Assembly (NCBI GenBank): GCA_964632545.1
Contig: CAZWBQ010000009.1
Span: forward strand, 1 to 59,650
DNA length: 59,650 nucleotides
Source of the DNA: UBA7398 sp964632545
Lineage (GTDB): Bacteria > Actinomycetota > Actinomycetes > Nanopelagicales > Nanopelagicaceae
Reading direction: 5' to 3'
Every line of letters begins with the position of its first letter. Position 1 is the first letter of the stretch. The notes under the pieces are model-generated. The model did no database searches. It was not told the origin of the DNA and was given only the letters and a program-made list of their open reading frames with translations. Position numbers and translations under genes: made by a program. This document shows, one piece after another, positions 14,962 through 25,174 of this stretch.

Positions 14962-15450
14962 ATGGCTGATTCCAGTTTCGATGTTGTTTCAAAAGTAGAT
15001 CGCATGGAGCTTGATAATGCGCTAAATCAAGCATCGCGTGAAATCGCTACTCGATTTGATTTTAAGAACACCGGAACCAAAATAGAAATGTCTGGCGAGA
15101 AAATATTGGTGGAATCTGAGACTGAAGAACGCGCCAAGGCTGCCTTAGATGTTTTGAAAGAGAAGATGGTGAAACGCACCGTTTCGCTAAAGTATTTAGA
15201 TACTGCAGAACCAATGCTTAGCGGCAAGGTTTATCGGATTTTCTCAGCAATTAAAGAAGGAATATCCCAAGAAAATGCTAAGAAAATTGCTAAATTACTT
15301 AAAGATGAAGGATCTAAGAACTTAAAGACTCAAATCCAAGGTGATGAATTACGAGTATCAAGTAAGAGTAAAGATGATTTGCAGGAAGCTATCGCCATGA
15401 TTAAAAACGCTCCTCTTGACTTCGCTGTGCAATTCCAGAATTTCAGATAA
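14962..15450 (+). CDS. yajQ: YajQ family nucleotide-binding protein
   Basis: A 162-residue UPF0234/YajQ protein: the N-terminus SSFDVVSKVDRMELDNAL, the central REIATRFDFKNT, and the C-terminal LPLDFAVQFQNFR-like end (here PLDFAVQFQNFR) are family hallmarks. Members bind nucleotides, and some respond to cyclic di-GMP; others act as chaperone-like factors. The start is an ATG with a GGGAGCA ribosome site. Only 5 nt separate it from rarD. Confidence 0.9.
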   Translation: MADSSFDVVSKVDRMELDNALNQASREIATRFDFKNTGTKIEMSGEKILVESETEERAKAALDVLKEKMVKRTVSLKYLDTAEPMLSGKVYRIFSAIKEGISQENAKKIAKLLKDEGSKNLKTQIQGDELRVSSKSKDDLQEAIAMIKNAPLDFAVQFQNFR

Positions 15451-15455
15451 CCCAA

Positions 15456-16346
15456 TTGACTCGAAATAAAGCAGGTCTCTTACTTGGTTTAGGCGCATAC
15501 CTCCTTTGGGGAGCGCTGCCGTTTTATTGGAAAGCACTAAGCGATGCTTCGCCCAGCGAAATTTTGGCCAATCGCGGGATTTGGTCGCTAGTTATATGTA
15601 TCGGTGCGCTCAAATATAGAGATGAATTGAAAAACGGATTTGCGCTCTTAAAAAATAGGCGAAGCGCTCTTATTTTATTTGCAACTTCCGGTTTTCTCAC
15701 CATAAATTGGTTTGTATATATCTGGTCTGTATCCGTTAATCGAGTCGTTGAATCTGCGCTCGGTTATTACATAACGCCGCTAATAACAGTAACTTTTGGC
15801 GTTACATTTCTACATGAAAAACTACGGAAAGCTCAGAAAATTGCGGTTGGGTTAGCAGCTGTTGGCGTTGCAATTCTAACTATTGGTTATGGCTCTTTCC
15901 CATGGATTGCACTTTCGCTTGCAGTTACCTGGGGTTCTTACAGCCTATTGAAGAAAACTCTAAATGCCGGCGCTCTTGAAGCGCTTTCGGTAGAAACACT
16001 TTTTGCGCTAATTCCTAATTTAGGCTACGTAATTTATTTACAAACTAAAGGAACTGCACAATTTGGGCATAGCGTTTCGAACACCGTGCTACTAATCGGC
16101 GCGGGTTTGGCAACAATTTCGCCACTTTTAATGTTTAATGGCGCAACACTCAGATTGCCACTTTCAACTGTGGGACTATTGCAGTACATCACACCAACAA
16201 TTATGTTCTTTATTGGAATTTTAGTAAACCACGAAGATATGGTCGCAACTAAATTGTTTGGATTTGTTTTTATTTGGATTGCGTTGATATTTCTCGGAAC
16301 AGATTTAGTTAAATCAAACCGATCGATCAACGATAGCCGAGCATAG
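15456..16346 (+). CDS. rarD: RarD-type EamA transporter
   Basis: A 296-residue protein with ten hydrophobic segments and two EamA repeats. The N-terminus GLGAYLLWGALPFYWKAL and the central VNRVVESALGYYITPLI are typical of RarD proteins, whose substrate is not settled. A TTG start is used; no ATG exists near the N-terminus and the TTG begins the conserved helix at the right distance. The 3' end overlaps the convergent polyprenyl synthase gene by 33 nt. Confidence 0.85.
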   Translation: MTRNKAGLLLGLGAYLLWGALPFYWKALSDASPSEILANRGIWSLVICIGALKYRDELKNGFALLKNRRSALILFATSGFLTINWFVYIWSVSVNRVVESALGYYITPLITVTFGVTFLHEKLRKAQKIAVGLAAVGVAILTIGYGSFPWIALSLAVTWGSYSLLKKTLNAGALEALSVETLFALIPNLGYVIYLQTKGTAQFGHSVSNTVLLIGAGLATISPLLMFNGATLRLPLSTVGLLQYITPTIMFFIGILVNHEDMVATKLFGFVFIWIALIFLGTDLVKSNRSINDSRA

Positions 16347-17309
16347 ATTTTCTAGCGCTGTTCGTGCTGGGCTCTCAGGTAATCCATTTAATAACTGCTT
16401 TGCACTATTTGCAACTTGGTGAAGTTGCGCTTTAGATTCCAGCAATGCCGGGTGTGAACGTAATTTTGAAATTACTTCCGCTAGGGTTTTGTCATCATGA
16501 ATAGGTTTTGAGAGTAGCGATTTCAAATCTGCATCTTTCGGATCTTCCGATTGCATTACTCGAATTGTGACAAGTGTTGGAACGCCTTCTTTTAGATCAG
16601 TTCCAGGAGTCTTTCCAGATTGATACGAATTGCTAGCGATATCGATAACATCATCGGCTAATTGAAATGCAACTCCAATCTTCTCACCGAACTCAGTAAC
16701 TATTTCTATGGCTTCTTTTGATGCGCCGGAGAGCATCGCACCAAAGCGAGCACTTGCAGAAATTAGCGATCCGGTTTTGTCAGCAACAACGCGAAGATAA
16801 TGCGTTAGTGGGTCTTCGCCGCTTTTTGGTCCTTGCGTTTCTAAAATCTGACCAATTACTAAGCGCTCGAAAGTAACTGCCTGCAATTTAACAGCTTCTG
16901 GTCCAACTTCAGAAAGTAAATTTGAAGTTTTAGCAAATAGATAATCTCCAGTAAGAATTGCAACGCTATTTCCCCAACGATTATTAGCACTCTCTACTCC
17001 CCTGCGCAATGGTGCTTCATCCATTACATCGTCGTGATAGAGCGTTCCTAAGTGGGTAAGTTCGCAAGCTGTAGCAGCTTTAATTACATCGTTATTCATT
17101 TTTCCTAAGTGGCCTGTTATTAGAGTAAGCAACGGTCGAAGTCGCTTTCCGCCAGCTTCAACAAGATGGCGCGAAGTTTCAATAACTAACGGATAATCCC
17201 CTTGAATTCTAATTCGAAGTAATTCTTCTACTTCATTTAATTGGTCAAGTAGTTCATTTTCAAATTCAGGATCAAGATTTGGTATACCAATTGCGCTTAC
17301 CTGGGACAT
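16314..17309 (-). CDS. Polyprenyl diphosphate synthase (menaquinone side chain)
   Basis: A 331-residue all-trans prenyl diphosphate synthase with both Asp-rich motifs: DDVMD in the LYHDDVMDEAPLRRG stretch and DDVID near residue 220, and GGKRLRP before the first. It condenses isopentenyl diphosphate onto an allylic primer to make the long chain of menaquinone. It lies 12 nt after nuoN at the end of the menG-nuo run, which supports a role in quinone side-chain supply rather than carotenoids. Chain length cannot be fixed from sequence here. Confidence 0.88.
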   Translation of the reverse strand: MSQVSAIGIPNLDPEFENELLDQLNEVEELLRIRIQGDYPLVIETSRHLVEAGGKRLRPLLTLITGHLGKMNNDVIKAATACELTHLGTLYHDDVMDEAPLRRGVESANNRWGNSVAILTGDYLFAKTSNLLSEVGPEAVKLQAVTFERLVIGQILETQGPKSGEDPLTHYLRVVADKTGSLISASARFGAMLSGASKEAIEIVTEFGEKIGVAFQLADDVIDIASNSYQSGKTPGTDLKEGVPTLVTIRVMQSEDPKDADLKSLLSKPIHDDKTLAEVISKLRSHPALLESKAQLHQVANSAKQLLNGLPESPARTALENLCSAIVDRSV

Positions 17310-17321
17310 CTAATTTTTTCG

Positions 17322-18836
17322 TTAACGAATAAATATCGCGAGAGTATTGATGGCATTTAGAACCGGGGTTGGGTAAACACCAAGTATTAAAGTGACTGCA
17401 CCAGATACCCAGATTGCAATCGAAGTTAGCGGAGATGGAATAACCACAGTTAGCGAATCTTCATGGCTCTCAGCAAAATACATCATTACAATAACTCGGA
17501 TATAGAAGAAAGCAGCGATCGCGCTTGAAAGAACACCGATAACTACTATTGCAATATTTCCAGATTCATAAGCGGCTGTAAAAATGGAAAACTTTCCAAT
17601 AAATCCGCTGGTAAGTGGAATCCCAGCAAACGCTAACAAAAAGAATGAGAAGAGCGCTGCGGTTCTTGGCGAGCGACGTCCCAGGCCAGCCCAACGATTC
17701 AAATCAGTAATTTCGCCGGAGGAATCGCGGACTAGCGTAATTACACCGAATGCTCCAATAGTGGTGAAGCCGTAAGCAAATAAGTAAAAGAGCGTCGCAG
17801 CTAGCCCTGCTCTATTCAGCGCAATTACACCAGTAAGTAAGAATCCAGCATGCGCGATTGAAGAGTATGCCAACATGCGCTTGATATCGCGTTGCGTAAT
17901 CGCAACAACCGAACCAACTAACATAGTCAATATTGCAATTACAGTAAGGATTGGTCGCCAATTCCAGTTTGCTTCTGCAAAAGTTACGTAATAAATACGG
18001 AGCATCGCACCAAAAGCCGCAACTTTTGTTGCAGCTGCCATGAAACCGGTGATCGGAGTTGGTGCACCTTGATAAACATCGGGAGTCCAAGCATGAAATG
18101 GCACTGCGCCGACTTTGAAAAGTAAACCAAGTGAAACAAAAAGCAAACCAATTAGAAGGAAGATGTTATTAGCAGTACCGCCGATGACAGCTGCATGAAT
18201 TCCAGAGAGCGTAACTGAATATGAGAACCCATATAAGAAAGCTGCGCCAAATAAGAAGAAAGCAGATGCATATGCTCCAAGCAAGAAATATTTAAGGGCA
18301 GCTTCTTGCGAAAATAGTCGACGGCGGCGAGAAAGCCCAGCCATCAGATAAAGCGGTAGCGATAAAACCTCAAGTGCTACGAAGAGCGTTATTAAATCGT
18401 TAGCCGCTGGAAAGAGCAGCATGCCAGCAACTGCAAATAGTGTAAGTGGGAAAACTTCCGTTTGTTGACGACCAGCTTGTAAAGCGCTCTTCTCTTCTTC
18501 AGATCCAGGCACTGCTGAAGCTTGTGCAGTGAAGTTATCTACATCACCGATAATCATTACCGCAAAGAATGCAATAAGAAGAATGCTGCCTTGCATGAAA
18601 ATTGTTGGGCCATCAATCATGACCGAATTCATCGCAGCTTTAGTTGCGGTCAAATTTCGTATTCGCAATAATGAAATAAATGAAGCAAAAAGTGTAAATA
18701 AAGTTATTGAAAGTTGCAGCGTTGCTCGACGCTTAGCTGCCACAAAAGCTTCTACTAAAACTCCAATAACAGCGCCAGCAAGAACAATTAAAATTGGTGC
18801 CAGGAATGAATATTGCAGTACTGGGGTGTCATTCAT
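17322..18836 (-). CDS. nuoN: NADH-quinone oxidoreductase subunit N
   Basis: A 504-residue antiporter-like proton-pumping subunit of complex I with about 14 transmembrane helices. The conserved GLSRRRRLFSQEAALKYFLLG-type segment and FHAWTPDVYQGAPTP are visible, as is the Lys in the central helices. It follows nuoM by 3 nt. Confidence 0.93.
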   Translation of the reverse strand: MNDTPVLQYSFLAPILIVLAGAVIGVLVEAFVAAKRRATLQLSITLFTLFASFISLLRIRNLTATKAAMNSVMIDGPTIFMQGSILLIAFFAVMIIGDVDNFTAQASAVPGSEEEKSALQAGRQQTEVFPLTLFAVAGMLLFPAANDLITLFVALEVLSLPLYLMAGLSRRRRLFSQEAALKYFLLGAYASAFFLFGAAFLYGFSYSVTLSGIHAAVIGGTANNIFLLIGLLFVSLGLLFKVGAVPFHAWTPDVYQGAPTPITGFMAAATKVAAFGAMLRIYYVTFAEANWNWRPILTVIAILTMLVGSVVAITQRDIKRMLAYSSIAHAGFLLTGVIALNRAGLAATLFYLFAYGFTTIGAFGVITLVRDSSGEITDLNRWAGLGRRSPRTAALFSFFLLAFAGIPLTSGFIGKFSIFTAAYESGNIAIVVIGVLSSAIAAFFYIRVIVMMYFAESHEDSLTVVIPSPLTSIAIWVSGAVTLILGVYPTPVLNAINTLAIFIR

Positions 18837-18839
18837 AGC

Positions 18840-20348
18840 TTATTTCCCTCCAGTTGTAGGTGCTGGATCGCTAAAACCAGCAGCATGCAAGGTTGCAACT
18901 GACGCTGGATTAATTACATCTAACAATGGTTTCGGATAGAAACCTAAGAAAATAATTACTGCAATTACTGGCGCGATCGCAATTCGCTCACGTCGAGTGA
19001 TATCTGGCAAATTTTCATTACCTGGTGTTGTTGGACCATGAAGCGCCTTTTGAACTGGAATTAAAATGTAAAGCGCTGCAAGTACAATTCCTAGCGTTCC
19101 AATTATTGCCGCTACGGGATATCGAGTAAATGTTCCAACCAGAACTAAAAATTCACTTACGAAACTAGAAAGTCCTGGCAAAGCCAAACTTGAAAGGCCT
19201 GCTATAAAGAATGTCCAAGCTAATACTGGAGTAACTCGTTGCAAGCCACCAAAATCGGCAATGGTTGAAGAACCACGTCGTTTCGAAATCCAACCTGCTA
19301 CTAAGAAGAGCGCTGCAGTAGAGAAACCGTGGTTAACCATATAAAGCGTGGCGCCTGAATGACCTTGAGTAGTCATCGCAAAAATTCCCATGGTGATGAA
19401 ACCAAAGTGAGAAATTGAAGTAAATGCGATTAAACCCTTTATATCTTTCTGACCAATGGCTAAGAAAGCGCCATAGAGAATAGAGATTAGCGCTAGAACA
19501 ATGATTAATGGAGTAAAAGTTTTTGAAGCTTCTGGGAAGAGTTTGATGCAATAACGAATCATTCCAAAAGTTCCAACTTTATCGAGCACGCCTAACAACA
19601 GAACTGAAGTACCTGGGGTTGCAGATTTAGCTGCATCTGGCAACCAAGTATGCAAAGGCCATAGCGGAGCTTTGATTGCGAATGCGATAAAGAAACCTAA
19701 GAATAAGAAATTCTGTGTTCTGGAATCGATTGTTAATTGTGAAAGTTTTTCGATATCAAAAGTATGTCCACCTTGATGACCCGAAATCACATATATACCA
19801 ATGATTGCTGCCAGCATTAAAAGCCCGCCAAATAAGCTGTATAGCAAGAATTTAACGGCTGCTGCTGCGCGTTCGCCGACACCGTATCCGCCAATTAAGA
19901 AGTAAACCGGAATCAACATTGCTTCAAAGAAGACATAGAAGAGGAATACATCAGTGGCTGCGAAAACACCAATCATCATGGTTTCTAGAATCAGAATCAA
20001 AACATAGAAACTCTTACTTCCCCACTTACCCCCGTCAGATTCATGCCAGCCTGCCACGATCACTATTGGAACCAATATGACCGACATTAGAATTAAAACT
20101 AACGCGATGCCATCAATACCTAGGCTGTAATTTATTCCGAATGAAGGAATCCAAGAATAATTCTCTACGAATTGGAAGCCAGGTCGATCAATTTCAAAAC
20201 GAAGCGCAATTAATAATCCAAGCAGGGCAACGACAATTGATGTAGCAAGCGCTATCCATTTTGCAGAATTAGATTTGCTCTTTGGCAAAGTAGAAATTAA
20301 TAAGGCACCAAGAAGTGGAAGCGCACCTAGCGAAGTTAAATAGTTCAT
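18840..20348 (-). CDS. nuoM: NADH-quinone oxidoreductase subunit M
   Basis: A 502-residue antiporter-like membrane subunit. I prefer the ATG at 20348, which overlaps the nuoL stop as ATGA and begins MNYLTSL. An in-frame TTG 15 nt upstream would add five residues and is not needed. LPLHTWLPDAA and GQKDIKGLIAFTSISHFG are family hallmarks, containing the Lys residues of the proton channel. Confidence 0.92.
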   Translation of the reverse strand: MNYLTSLGALPLLGALLISTLPKSKSNSAKWIALATSIVVALLGLLIALRFEIDRPGFQFVENYSWIPSFGINYSLGIDGIALVLILMSVILVPIVIVAGWHESDGGKWGSKSFYVLILILETMMIGVFAATDVFLFYVFFEAMLIPVYFLIGGYGVGERAAAAVKFLLYSLFGGLLMLAAIIGIYVISGHQGGHTFDIEKLSQLTIDSRTQNFLFLGFFIAFAIKAPLWPLHTWLPDAAKSATPGTSVLLLGVLDKVGTFGMIRYCIKLFPEASKTFTPLIIVLALISILYGAFLAIGQKDIKGLIAFTSISHFGFITMGIFAMTTQGHSGATLYMVNHGFSTAALFLVAGWISKRRGSSTIADFGGLQRVTPVLAWTFFIAGLSSLALPGLSSFVSEFLVLVGTFTRYPVAAIIGTLGIVLAALYILIPVQKALHGPTTPGNENLPDITRRERIAIAPVIAVIIFLGFYPKPLLDVINPASVATLHAAGFSDPAPTTGGK

Positions 20349-22231
20349 AGCGTTACCACCCAAATAGTTGCAAGTAGCGCAAAAGCGCCAAGCAGAATTA
20401 ATAACGCATAGCTACGGACATATCCAGTTTGAGTCTTACGAATTCCCTTTGAACTTCCAACTACAGCTGCGCCAACGGTTCTAACTGCGCCATCGATAGC
20501 TTTCTCATCGGTTGCAATTAAAAAATTAGTTAACGCTTGACCAGGACGCATCAATACTGCTTCGTTAAAGTCATCTTGCAACAAATCACGACGAGCGATT
20601 TTGGTAAAGAAGCTGACATCTGAAGGTGCAATACGCGGTACTTCAGATCGATATTTAGCAATTGCAATGGCAACTCCGATTATTACAGCGATCAGCGCCA
20701 TTGAAGTGACTACAACTGGTTGGAAGCGTTCTGCATGTTCAACTTCATGGCTATTCACAACTGGTGCTAGCCAAGAAACAAAGCGATTTCCGCTGGAAAG
20801 TAAGAAGCCGGAAGCAACTGACCCAACCGCCAGAATTGCCATTGGTCCCCACATTAAGAATGGTGATTCATGTGGATGTGCTTTTTCATCCCAACGTTTT
20901 GCACCAGTAAAAGTAAGAATAATTACTCGAGTCATGTAGAAAGCGGTAACGAGCGCACCTAGTAGGGCGGCGCCACCAATCAATAAACCTTTTATACCTG
21001 CAGAGTTAAATGCAGTTTCTATAATTTTATCTTTGGAATAGAAACCAGCAAACGGTGGAACTCCGATAATCGCCAAATAGCCAAGCCCAAATGTTATTGC
21101 GGTGATTGGCATGAATTTTCCGAGTCCACCATATTTGCGCATGTTCACTTCGTCATCCATACCGTGCATTACTGAACCTGCACCTAAGAACATGCCAGCT
21201 TTAAAGAAACCATGGGTTAAAAGATGCATGATTGCGAATGCATATCCAACGGGTCCAAGACCAGTTGCAAGAATCATGTACCCAATTTGAGACATTGTTG
21301 AAGCAGCAAGTGCTTTCTTGATGTCATCTTTTGCAGTACCAATTAAGGCACCAAACATCAAAGTGATTGCTCCAATAATTACTACGCACAGTTGCGCCGT
21401 TGGCGCATTATCGAAAATGAAGTTGGAGCGAGTAATTAAGTAAACGCCAGCAGTTACCATCGTTGCGGCGTGAATCAAAGCCGATACTGGGGTTGGGCCC
21501 GCCATCGCATCGCCTAGCCAAGATTGCAATGGGAATTGTGCAGATTTACCGGTAGCTGCAAGTAATAACATTAAGCCGATTCCAGTCAGCGCTGCAGTTG
21601 AAGCTCCAGAAACTTTTTCGGAAACGCCAGCAAACGAAACTGTGCCAAAAGTTGCAAATGCAATCATGATTGCAAGTGATAGTCCGACATCGCCAACCCG
21701 GTTAGCCACGAACGCCTTTTTAGCTGCAGTCGCGTACTCAGGCTTTTGGTTCCAGAAGCCAATAAGTAGGTATGAAGCAAGGCCCACACCTTCCCAGCCA
21801 ACATAGAGATTTAAGTAAGAATCTCCGAGAACTAAAAGCAACATCGCTGCGATAAAGAAATTCAAAAATGCGAAGAATCGACGACGATCCAAATCGTGCG
21901 ACATATAAGCGATCGAATAGATATGAATCAACGTTCCAACGCCGGTAATAAGAAGTACAAATGATATAGAAAGTTGATCGAGAAGTAGAGATGCATCAAC
22001 TTGGAATGTGCCAACTGAGATCCAAGAAAAAAGTTTCTGGGTGACAGCGCGAGATTCAGATGGTCGAGAGAGCATCTGAATAAATTCATAAGCGCCAATT
22101 CCAAATGCAGACGCTGAAATCAAGGTCGCAAAAATATGACCCCACTTATCGGCTCTCCGTCCGAGGATCATTAAAAAACCAGAACTAAATAGTGGGAGTG
22201 CGATTAAGTAAACCAAGTTAGTTGATGTCAT
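20345..22231 (-). CDS. nuoL: NADH-quinone oxidoreductase subunit L
   Basis: A 628-residue complex I subunit, the distal antiporter-like module with the C-terminal amphipathic arm. Family hallmarks: YMSHDLDRRRFFAFLNFF, GWEGVGLASYLLIGFW and FPLQSWLGDAMAGPTPVSALIHAATMV in succession. It overlaps nuoM by 4 nt and follows nuoK by 4 nt. Confidence 0.94.
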   Translation of the reverse strand: MTSTNLVYLIALPLFSSGFLMILGRRADKWGHIFATLISASAFGIGAYEFIQMLSRPSESRAVTQKLFSWISVGTFQVDASLLLDQLSISFVLLITGVGTLIHIYSIAYMSHDLDRRRFFAFLNFFIAAMLLLVLGDSYLNLYVGWEGVGLASYLLIGFWNQKPEYATAAKKAFVANRVGDVGLSLAIMIAFATFGTVSFAGVSEKVSGASTAALTGIGLMLLLAATGKSAQFPLQSWLGDAMAGPTPVSALIHAATMVTAGVYLITRSNFIFDNAPTAQLCVVIIGAITLMFGALIGTAKDDIKKALAASTMSQIGYMILATGLGPVGYAFAIMHLLTHGFFKAGMFLGAGSVMHGMDDEVNMRKYGGLGKFMPITAITFGLGYLAIIGVPPFAGFYSKDKIIETAFNSAGIKGLLIGGAALLGALVTAFYMTRVIILTFTGAKRWDEKAHPHESPFLMWGPMAILAVGSVASGFLLSSGNRFVSWLAPVVNSHEVEHAERFQPVVVTSMALIAVIIGVAIAIAKYRSEVPRIAPSDVSFFTKIARRDLLQDDFNEAVLMRPGQALTNFLIATDEKAIDGAVRTVGAAVVGSSKGIRKTQTGYVRSYALLILLGAFALLATIWVVTL

Positions 22232-22235
22232 TTAA

Positions 22236-22535
22236 TCACCGCTTTAACAAACTAGCATCGTCAACAGATGTTGAACGACGCGATCTAAAGATGGTCACAA
22301 TGATTGCTAAACCAACAACAACTTCACATGCTGCAACAACCATCGTAAAGAATGCAATGATCTGTCCGTCAAGGGTTCCGTTGATTCGTGCAAATGTTAC
22401 AAATGCTAAGTTTGCTGCGTTTAACATCAATTCAATACACATGAAAACTACAATTGCGTTTCGGCGAATAACAACACCTACGGCGCCAATCGTAAATAAC
22501 ATTGCAGATAGGTATAGGTAATTAGCTGAGTTCAT
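22236..22535 (-). CDS. nuoK: NADH-quinone oxidoreductase subunit K
   Basis: A 99-residue subunit with three transmembrane helices. The two membrane Glu residues important for pumping lie in CIELMLNAANL and VVAACEVVVGLAI. Its ATG shares one base with the nuoJ stop. Confidence 0.93.
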   Translation of the reverse strand: MNSANYLYLSAMLFTIGAVGVVIRRNAIVVFMCIELMLNAANLAFVTFARINGTLDGQIIAFFTMVVAACEVVVGLAIIVTIFRSRRSTSVDDASLLKR

Positions 22536-23335
22536 TACTTATCACCACTTTCGTCGTCAACTTTAGGCAACGAGCCAAGTGCATATTGCGTGAAGTCCTG
22601 AACATCTCCGCGTGCAGTAAGTACACCTGAAACTGAAATCTTTGCTGGAGTGCCATCAGGTAATAACGCTGGCACATCCACTGCGTTATGACGAGCAAAT
22701 ACTCCAGATCCGGGAAGACCAGCAGCATTTGCCAATGATTCGCCACGGAAACGAGCGCTCGATAATGCACGCTGGCTAAGCCGAGCGCCGGCGCTTTTTT
22801 GGCTATGCGCCAAGACCATTGCACCTAATGCTGCTGTAATAAGAAGTGCAGAAATAACTTCAAATGGCCAGACATACTGTGTGAAAATTAGTGAAGCCAA
22901 TCCTTGAACATTGCCCGGTTCATTCGCCATGGTTAACCCAACCGAAACGTGATTTAGCGTGGCGCGACCAATGAGTGAAATTAGTAATCCACCAAATCCT
23001 AAAGCTGCCAAGATTGCAACGACTCTATGACCCTTAATATTTTCAGTTAGTGAATCTGATGCATCCACACCAACTAACATCAAAATAAATAAGAAAAGCA
23101 TCATTACAGCGCCTGTATAAACCACAATCTGCACAATTCCTAAAAATGCTGCATCAAGTGCAATGTAGAAAATTGCCAGAGTAATCATTACCCAAGCAAG
23201 TAAAAGTGCAGAGTGCACGGCTTTTCTCACAACTAACATCCCGAGAGCAGCCAATACAGCTAATGGAGCCAAGATATAAAATAAAATTGCTTCTGGTTTT
23301 TGAGTTTGGCCGATTTCAAGCGAAAGCCGAATCAT
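22535..23335 (-). CDS. nuoJ: NADH-quinone oxidoreductase subunit J
   Basis: A 266-residue subunit with five transmembrane helices in the first 180 residues (LGIVQIVVYTGAVMMLFLFILML is the conserved core). A hydrophilic C-terminal extension of about 85 residues follows. Such long tails are common in actinobacterial NuoJ. Adjacent genes share single bases with it. Confidence 0.92.
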   Translation of the reverse strand: MIRLSLEIGQTQKPEAILFYILAPLAVLAALGMLVVRKAVHSALLLAWVMITLAIFYIALDAAFLGIVQIVVYTGAVMMLFLFILMLVGVDASDSLTENIKGHRVVAILAALGFGGLLISLIGRATLNHVSVGLTMANEPGNVQGLASLIFTQYVWPFEVISALLITAALGAMVLAHSQKSAGARLSQRALSSARFRGESLANAAGLPGSGVFARHNAVDVPALLPDGTPAKISVSGVLTARGDVQDFTQYALGSLPKVDDESGDK

Positions 23336-23934
23336 TATTGGCCACCTTTAACTTCGCCGCGATAGTAACTACCATCGTCAGCTCCTGGGGCCATCGGATG
23401 CGGCGGCATAATCATGCCTTGATGAATTGGTGCTAATAAATCCTGCTTTTCATAAATCAATTTCTCGCGTGTGTCATCAGCTAATTCATACTCGTTGGTC
23501 ATTGTTAGCGCTCTAGTTGGGCAAGCTTCAATACATAAACCACAAAAAATACAACGGAGGTAATTGATTTGATAAACCTTGCCGTAACGCTCGCCTGGTG
23601 AGAAACGAGCTGCTTCAGTATTGCTATCGCCTTCAACATAAATTGCATCTGCTGGACAAGCCCATGCACAAAGTTCGCAACCAATACATTTTTCAAGTCC
23701 ATCTGGGTGACGATTAAGTTGATGGCGGCCATGAAAGCGAGGTGCAGTTGGTTCTTTAACCTCTGGATATTGCACGGTATTTGGCTTCTTAAACATAGTT
23801 TTGAAGGTGACCCAGAAACCAAGAAGTTGAGTTAAGAAAGTACTTGGCCCGTTATCTACAACTGGCGCTGATTCCGTAGCAGCTTTTTCAATTGCATCGT
23901 TTTTGAAAGGTTCAATGTTGTATAGCTCAGACAT
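23335..23934 (-). CDS. nuoI: NADH-quinone oxidoreductase subunit I (2x 4Fe-4S)
   Basis: A 199-residue ferredoxin-like subunit. Two cluster motifs are complete: Cys83, 86, 89, 93 and Cys128, 131, 134, 138. They carry electrons between NuoG and NuoB. I chose the ATG at 23934 (MSELYNIEPF); the open frame runs 111 nt further into nuoH but has no support. The start overlaps the nuoH stop by 8 nt. Confidence 0.93.
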   Translation of the reverse strand: MSELYNIEPFKNDAIEKAATESAPVVDNGPSTFLTQLLGFWVTFKTMFKKPNTVQYPEVKEPTAPRFHGRHQLNRHPDGLEKCIGCELCAWACPADAIYVEGDSNTEAARFSPGERYGKVYQINYLRCIFCGLCIEACPTRALTMTNEYELADDTREKLIYEKQDLLAPIHQGMIMPPHPMAPGADDGSYYRGEVKGGQ

Positions 23935-25174
23935 GATCTTCCAATCTCGCTTTTGTCGCAGGAAGGGCAGGGACTGGGAATGAAGGTGCAGATACTTCGC
24001 CGATATCTCTTGCGCTAATTTCATTCTTATCCCGAGCACGATCAAAGAGTGATGAAACTGCGAGCACGATCAAAACGATTCCGGCAGTAAATCCAACTAC
24101 GACTGATTGTGGTGCGCCTTCAAGAGAAAGAGTTCTTAAAGTTGCAACTACCAGAATCCATGCAAGCGAAACCGGAATCAAAACTTTCCAACCAAATTTC
24201 ATAAATTGGTCGTAACGAAGTCTTGGCAAAGTTCCACGTAACCAAACAAATATAAAGAAGAAGCCAAGAACTTTAATGGCAAACCAAATTAGTGTGAACC
24301 AACCACCAAGCCAACTTTCAGTAAATCCAAGACCGGGGAATGCGCGATATCCGCCAAGGAATAGCGTCGTTGCTAGCGCAGAAACTGCAATGATGTTTAC
24401 ATATTCAGCTAAGAAGAAGAGTGCAAACTTCAGTGAAGAATATTCAGTGTGGAATCCACCCACGAGTTCACCTTCTGCTTCTGCTAAATCAAATGGTGCG
24501 CGGTTAGTCTCGCCAACCATTGAGATTGCATAAATTACAAATGAAGGGAACAAGACAACGGAGTACCACCATTTATCCTGCGCAGCGACGATATCCGAAG
24601 TTGACATTGATCCGGCGTAAATAAATACCGCAACTAGCGAAAGCCCCATTGCAACTTCATAAGAAATTACTTGAGCACTTGAACGAAGTCCGCCTAAAAG
24701 TGGGTAAGTAGATCCAGAAGACCAGCCAGCTAACACGATGCCATAGACACCTACAGATGCAATCGAAAGTACGTATAAAACGCCTACTGGAAGGTCAGTT
24801 AGCTGCATTGCGGTTTCGTGTCCGAAGAAATTAACTTTCCCAGTAAATGGAATTACTGCAAATGCCATAAAACAAGTTGTCGCGCTAATAATTGGTGCGA
24901 TTACGAAAACTATTCGATCGGCAGCTTTAGGAATTAAATCTTCTTTTAATGCCAACTTAACGCCATCTGCAAGGGCTTGGAGAAGACCAAACTTACCTAC
25001 TCGGTTTGGTCCGATACGCATCTGCATAAATGAAACGATGCGGCGTTCGCCCCAAACTGAAAGAATTGTTAGTACAACACAAACTGCAAAAACGATTAAT
25101 CCTTTTACCGCAATGATCCAGCCTGGATCTTGTCCGATTAATTGTGCAGTAGTCATTCCTTCAGTTGTAGCCAT
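23927..25174 (-). CDS. nuoH: NADH-quinone oxidoreductase subunit H
   Basis: A 415-residue membrane subunit at the junction with the quinone pocket. The conserved loop ETNRAPFDLAEAEGELVGGF-type segment with its acidic residues is present, as is ADGVKLALKED. An extra C-terminal cytosolic tail after the last helix is typical of actinobacteria. One base is shared with nuoG. Confidence 0.93.
   Translation of the reverse strand: MATTEGMTTAQLIGQDPGWIIAVKGLIVFAVCVVLTILSVWGERRIVSFMQMRIGPNRVGKFGLLQALADGVKLALKEDLIPKAADRIVFVIAPIISATTCFMAFAVIPFTGKVNFFGHETAMQLTDLPVGVLYVLSIASVGVYGIVLAGWSSGSTYPLLGGLRSSAQVISYEVAMGLSLVAVFIYAGSMSTSDIVAAQDKWWYSVVLFPSFVIYAISMVGETNRAPFDLAEAEGELVGGFHTEYSSLKFALFFLAEYVNIIAVSALATTLFLGGYRAFPGLGFTESWLGGWFTLIWFAIKVLGFFFIFVWLRGTLPRLRYDQFMKFGWKVLIPVSLAWILVVATLRTLSLEGAPQSVVVGFTAGIVLIVLAVSSLFDRARDKNEISARDIGEVSAPSFPVPALPATKARLEDHV

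Noticed and set aside
16314..17309. Polyprenyl synthase as a carotenoid-type GGPP synthase
   Set aside because: Its position at the end of the menG-nuo run fits menaquinone side-chain synthesis better.
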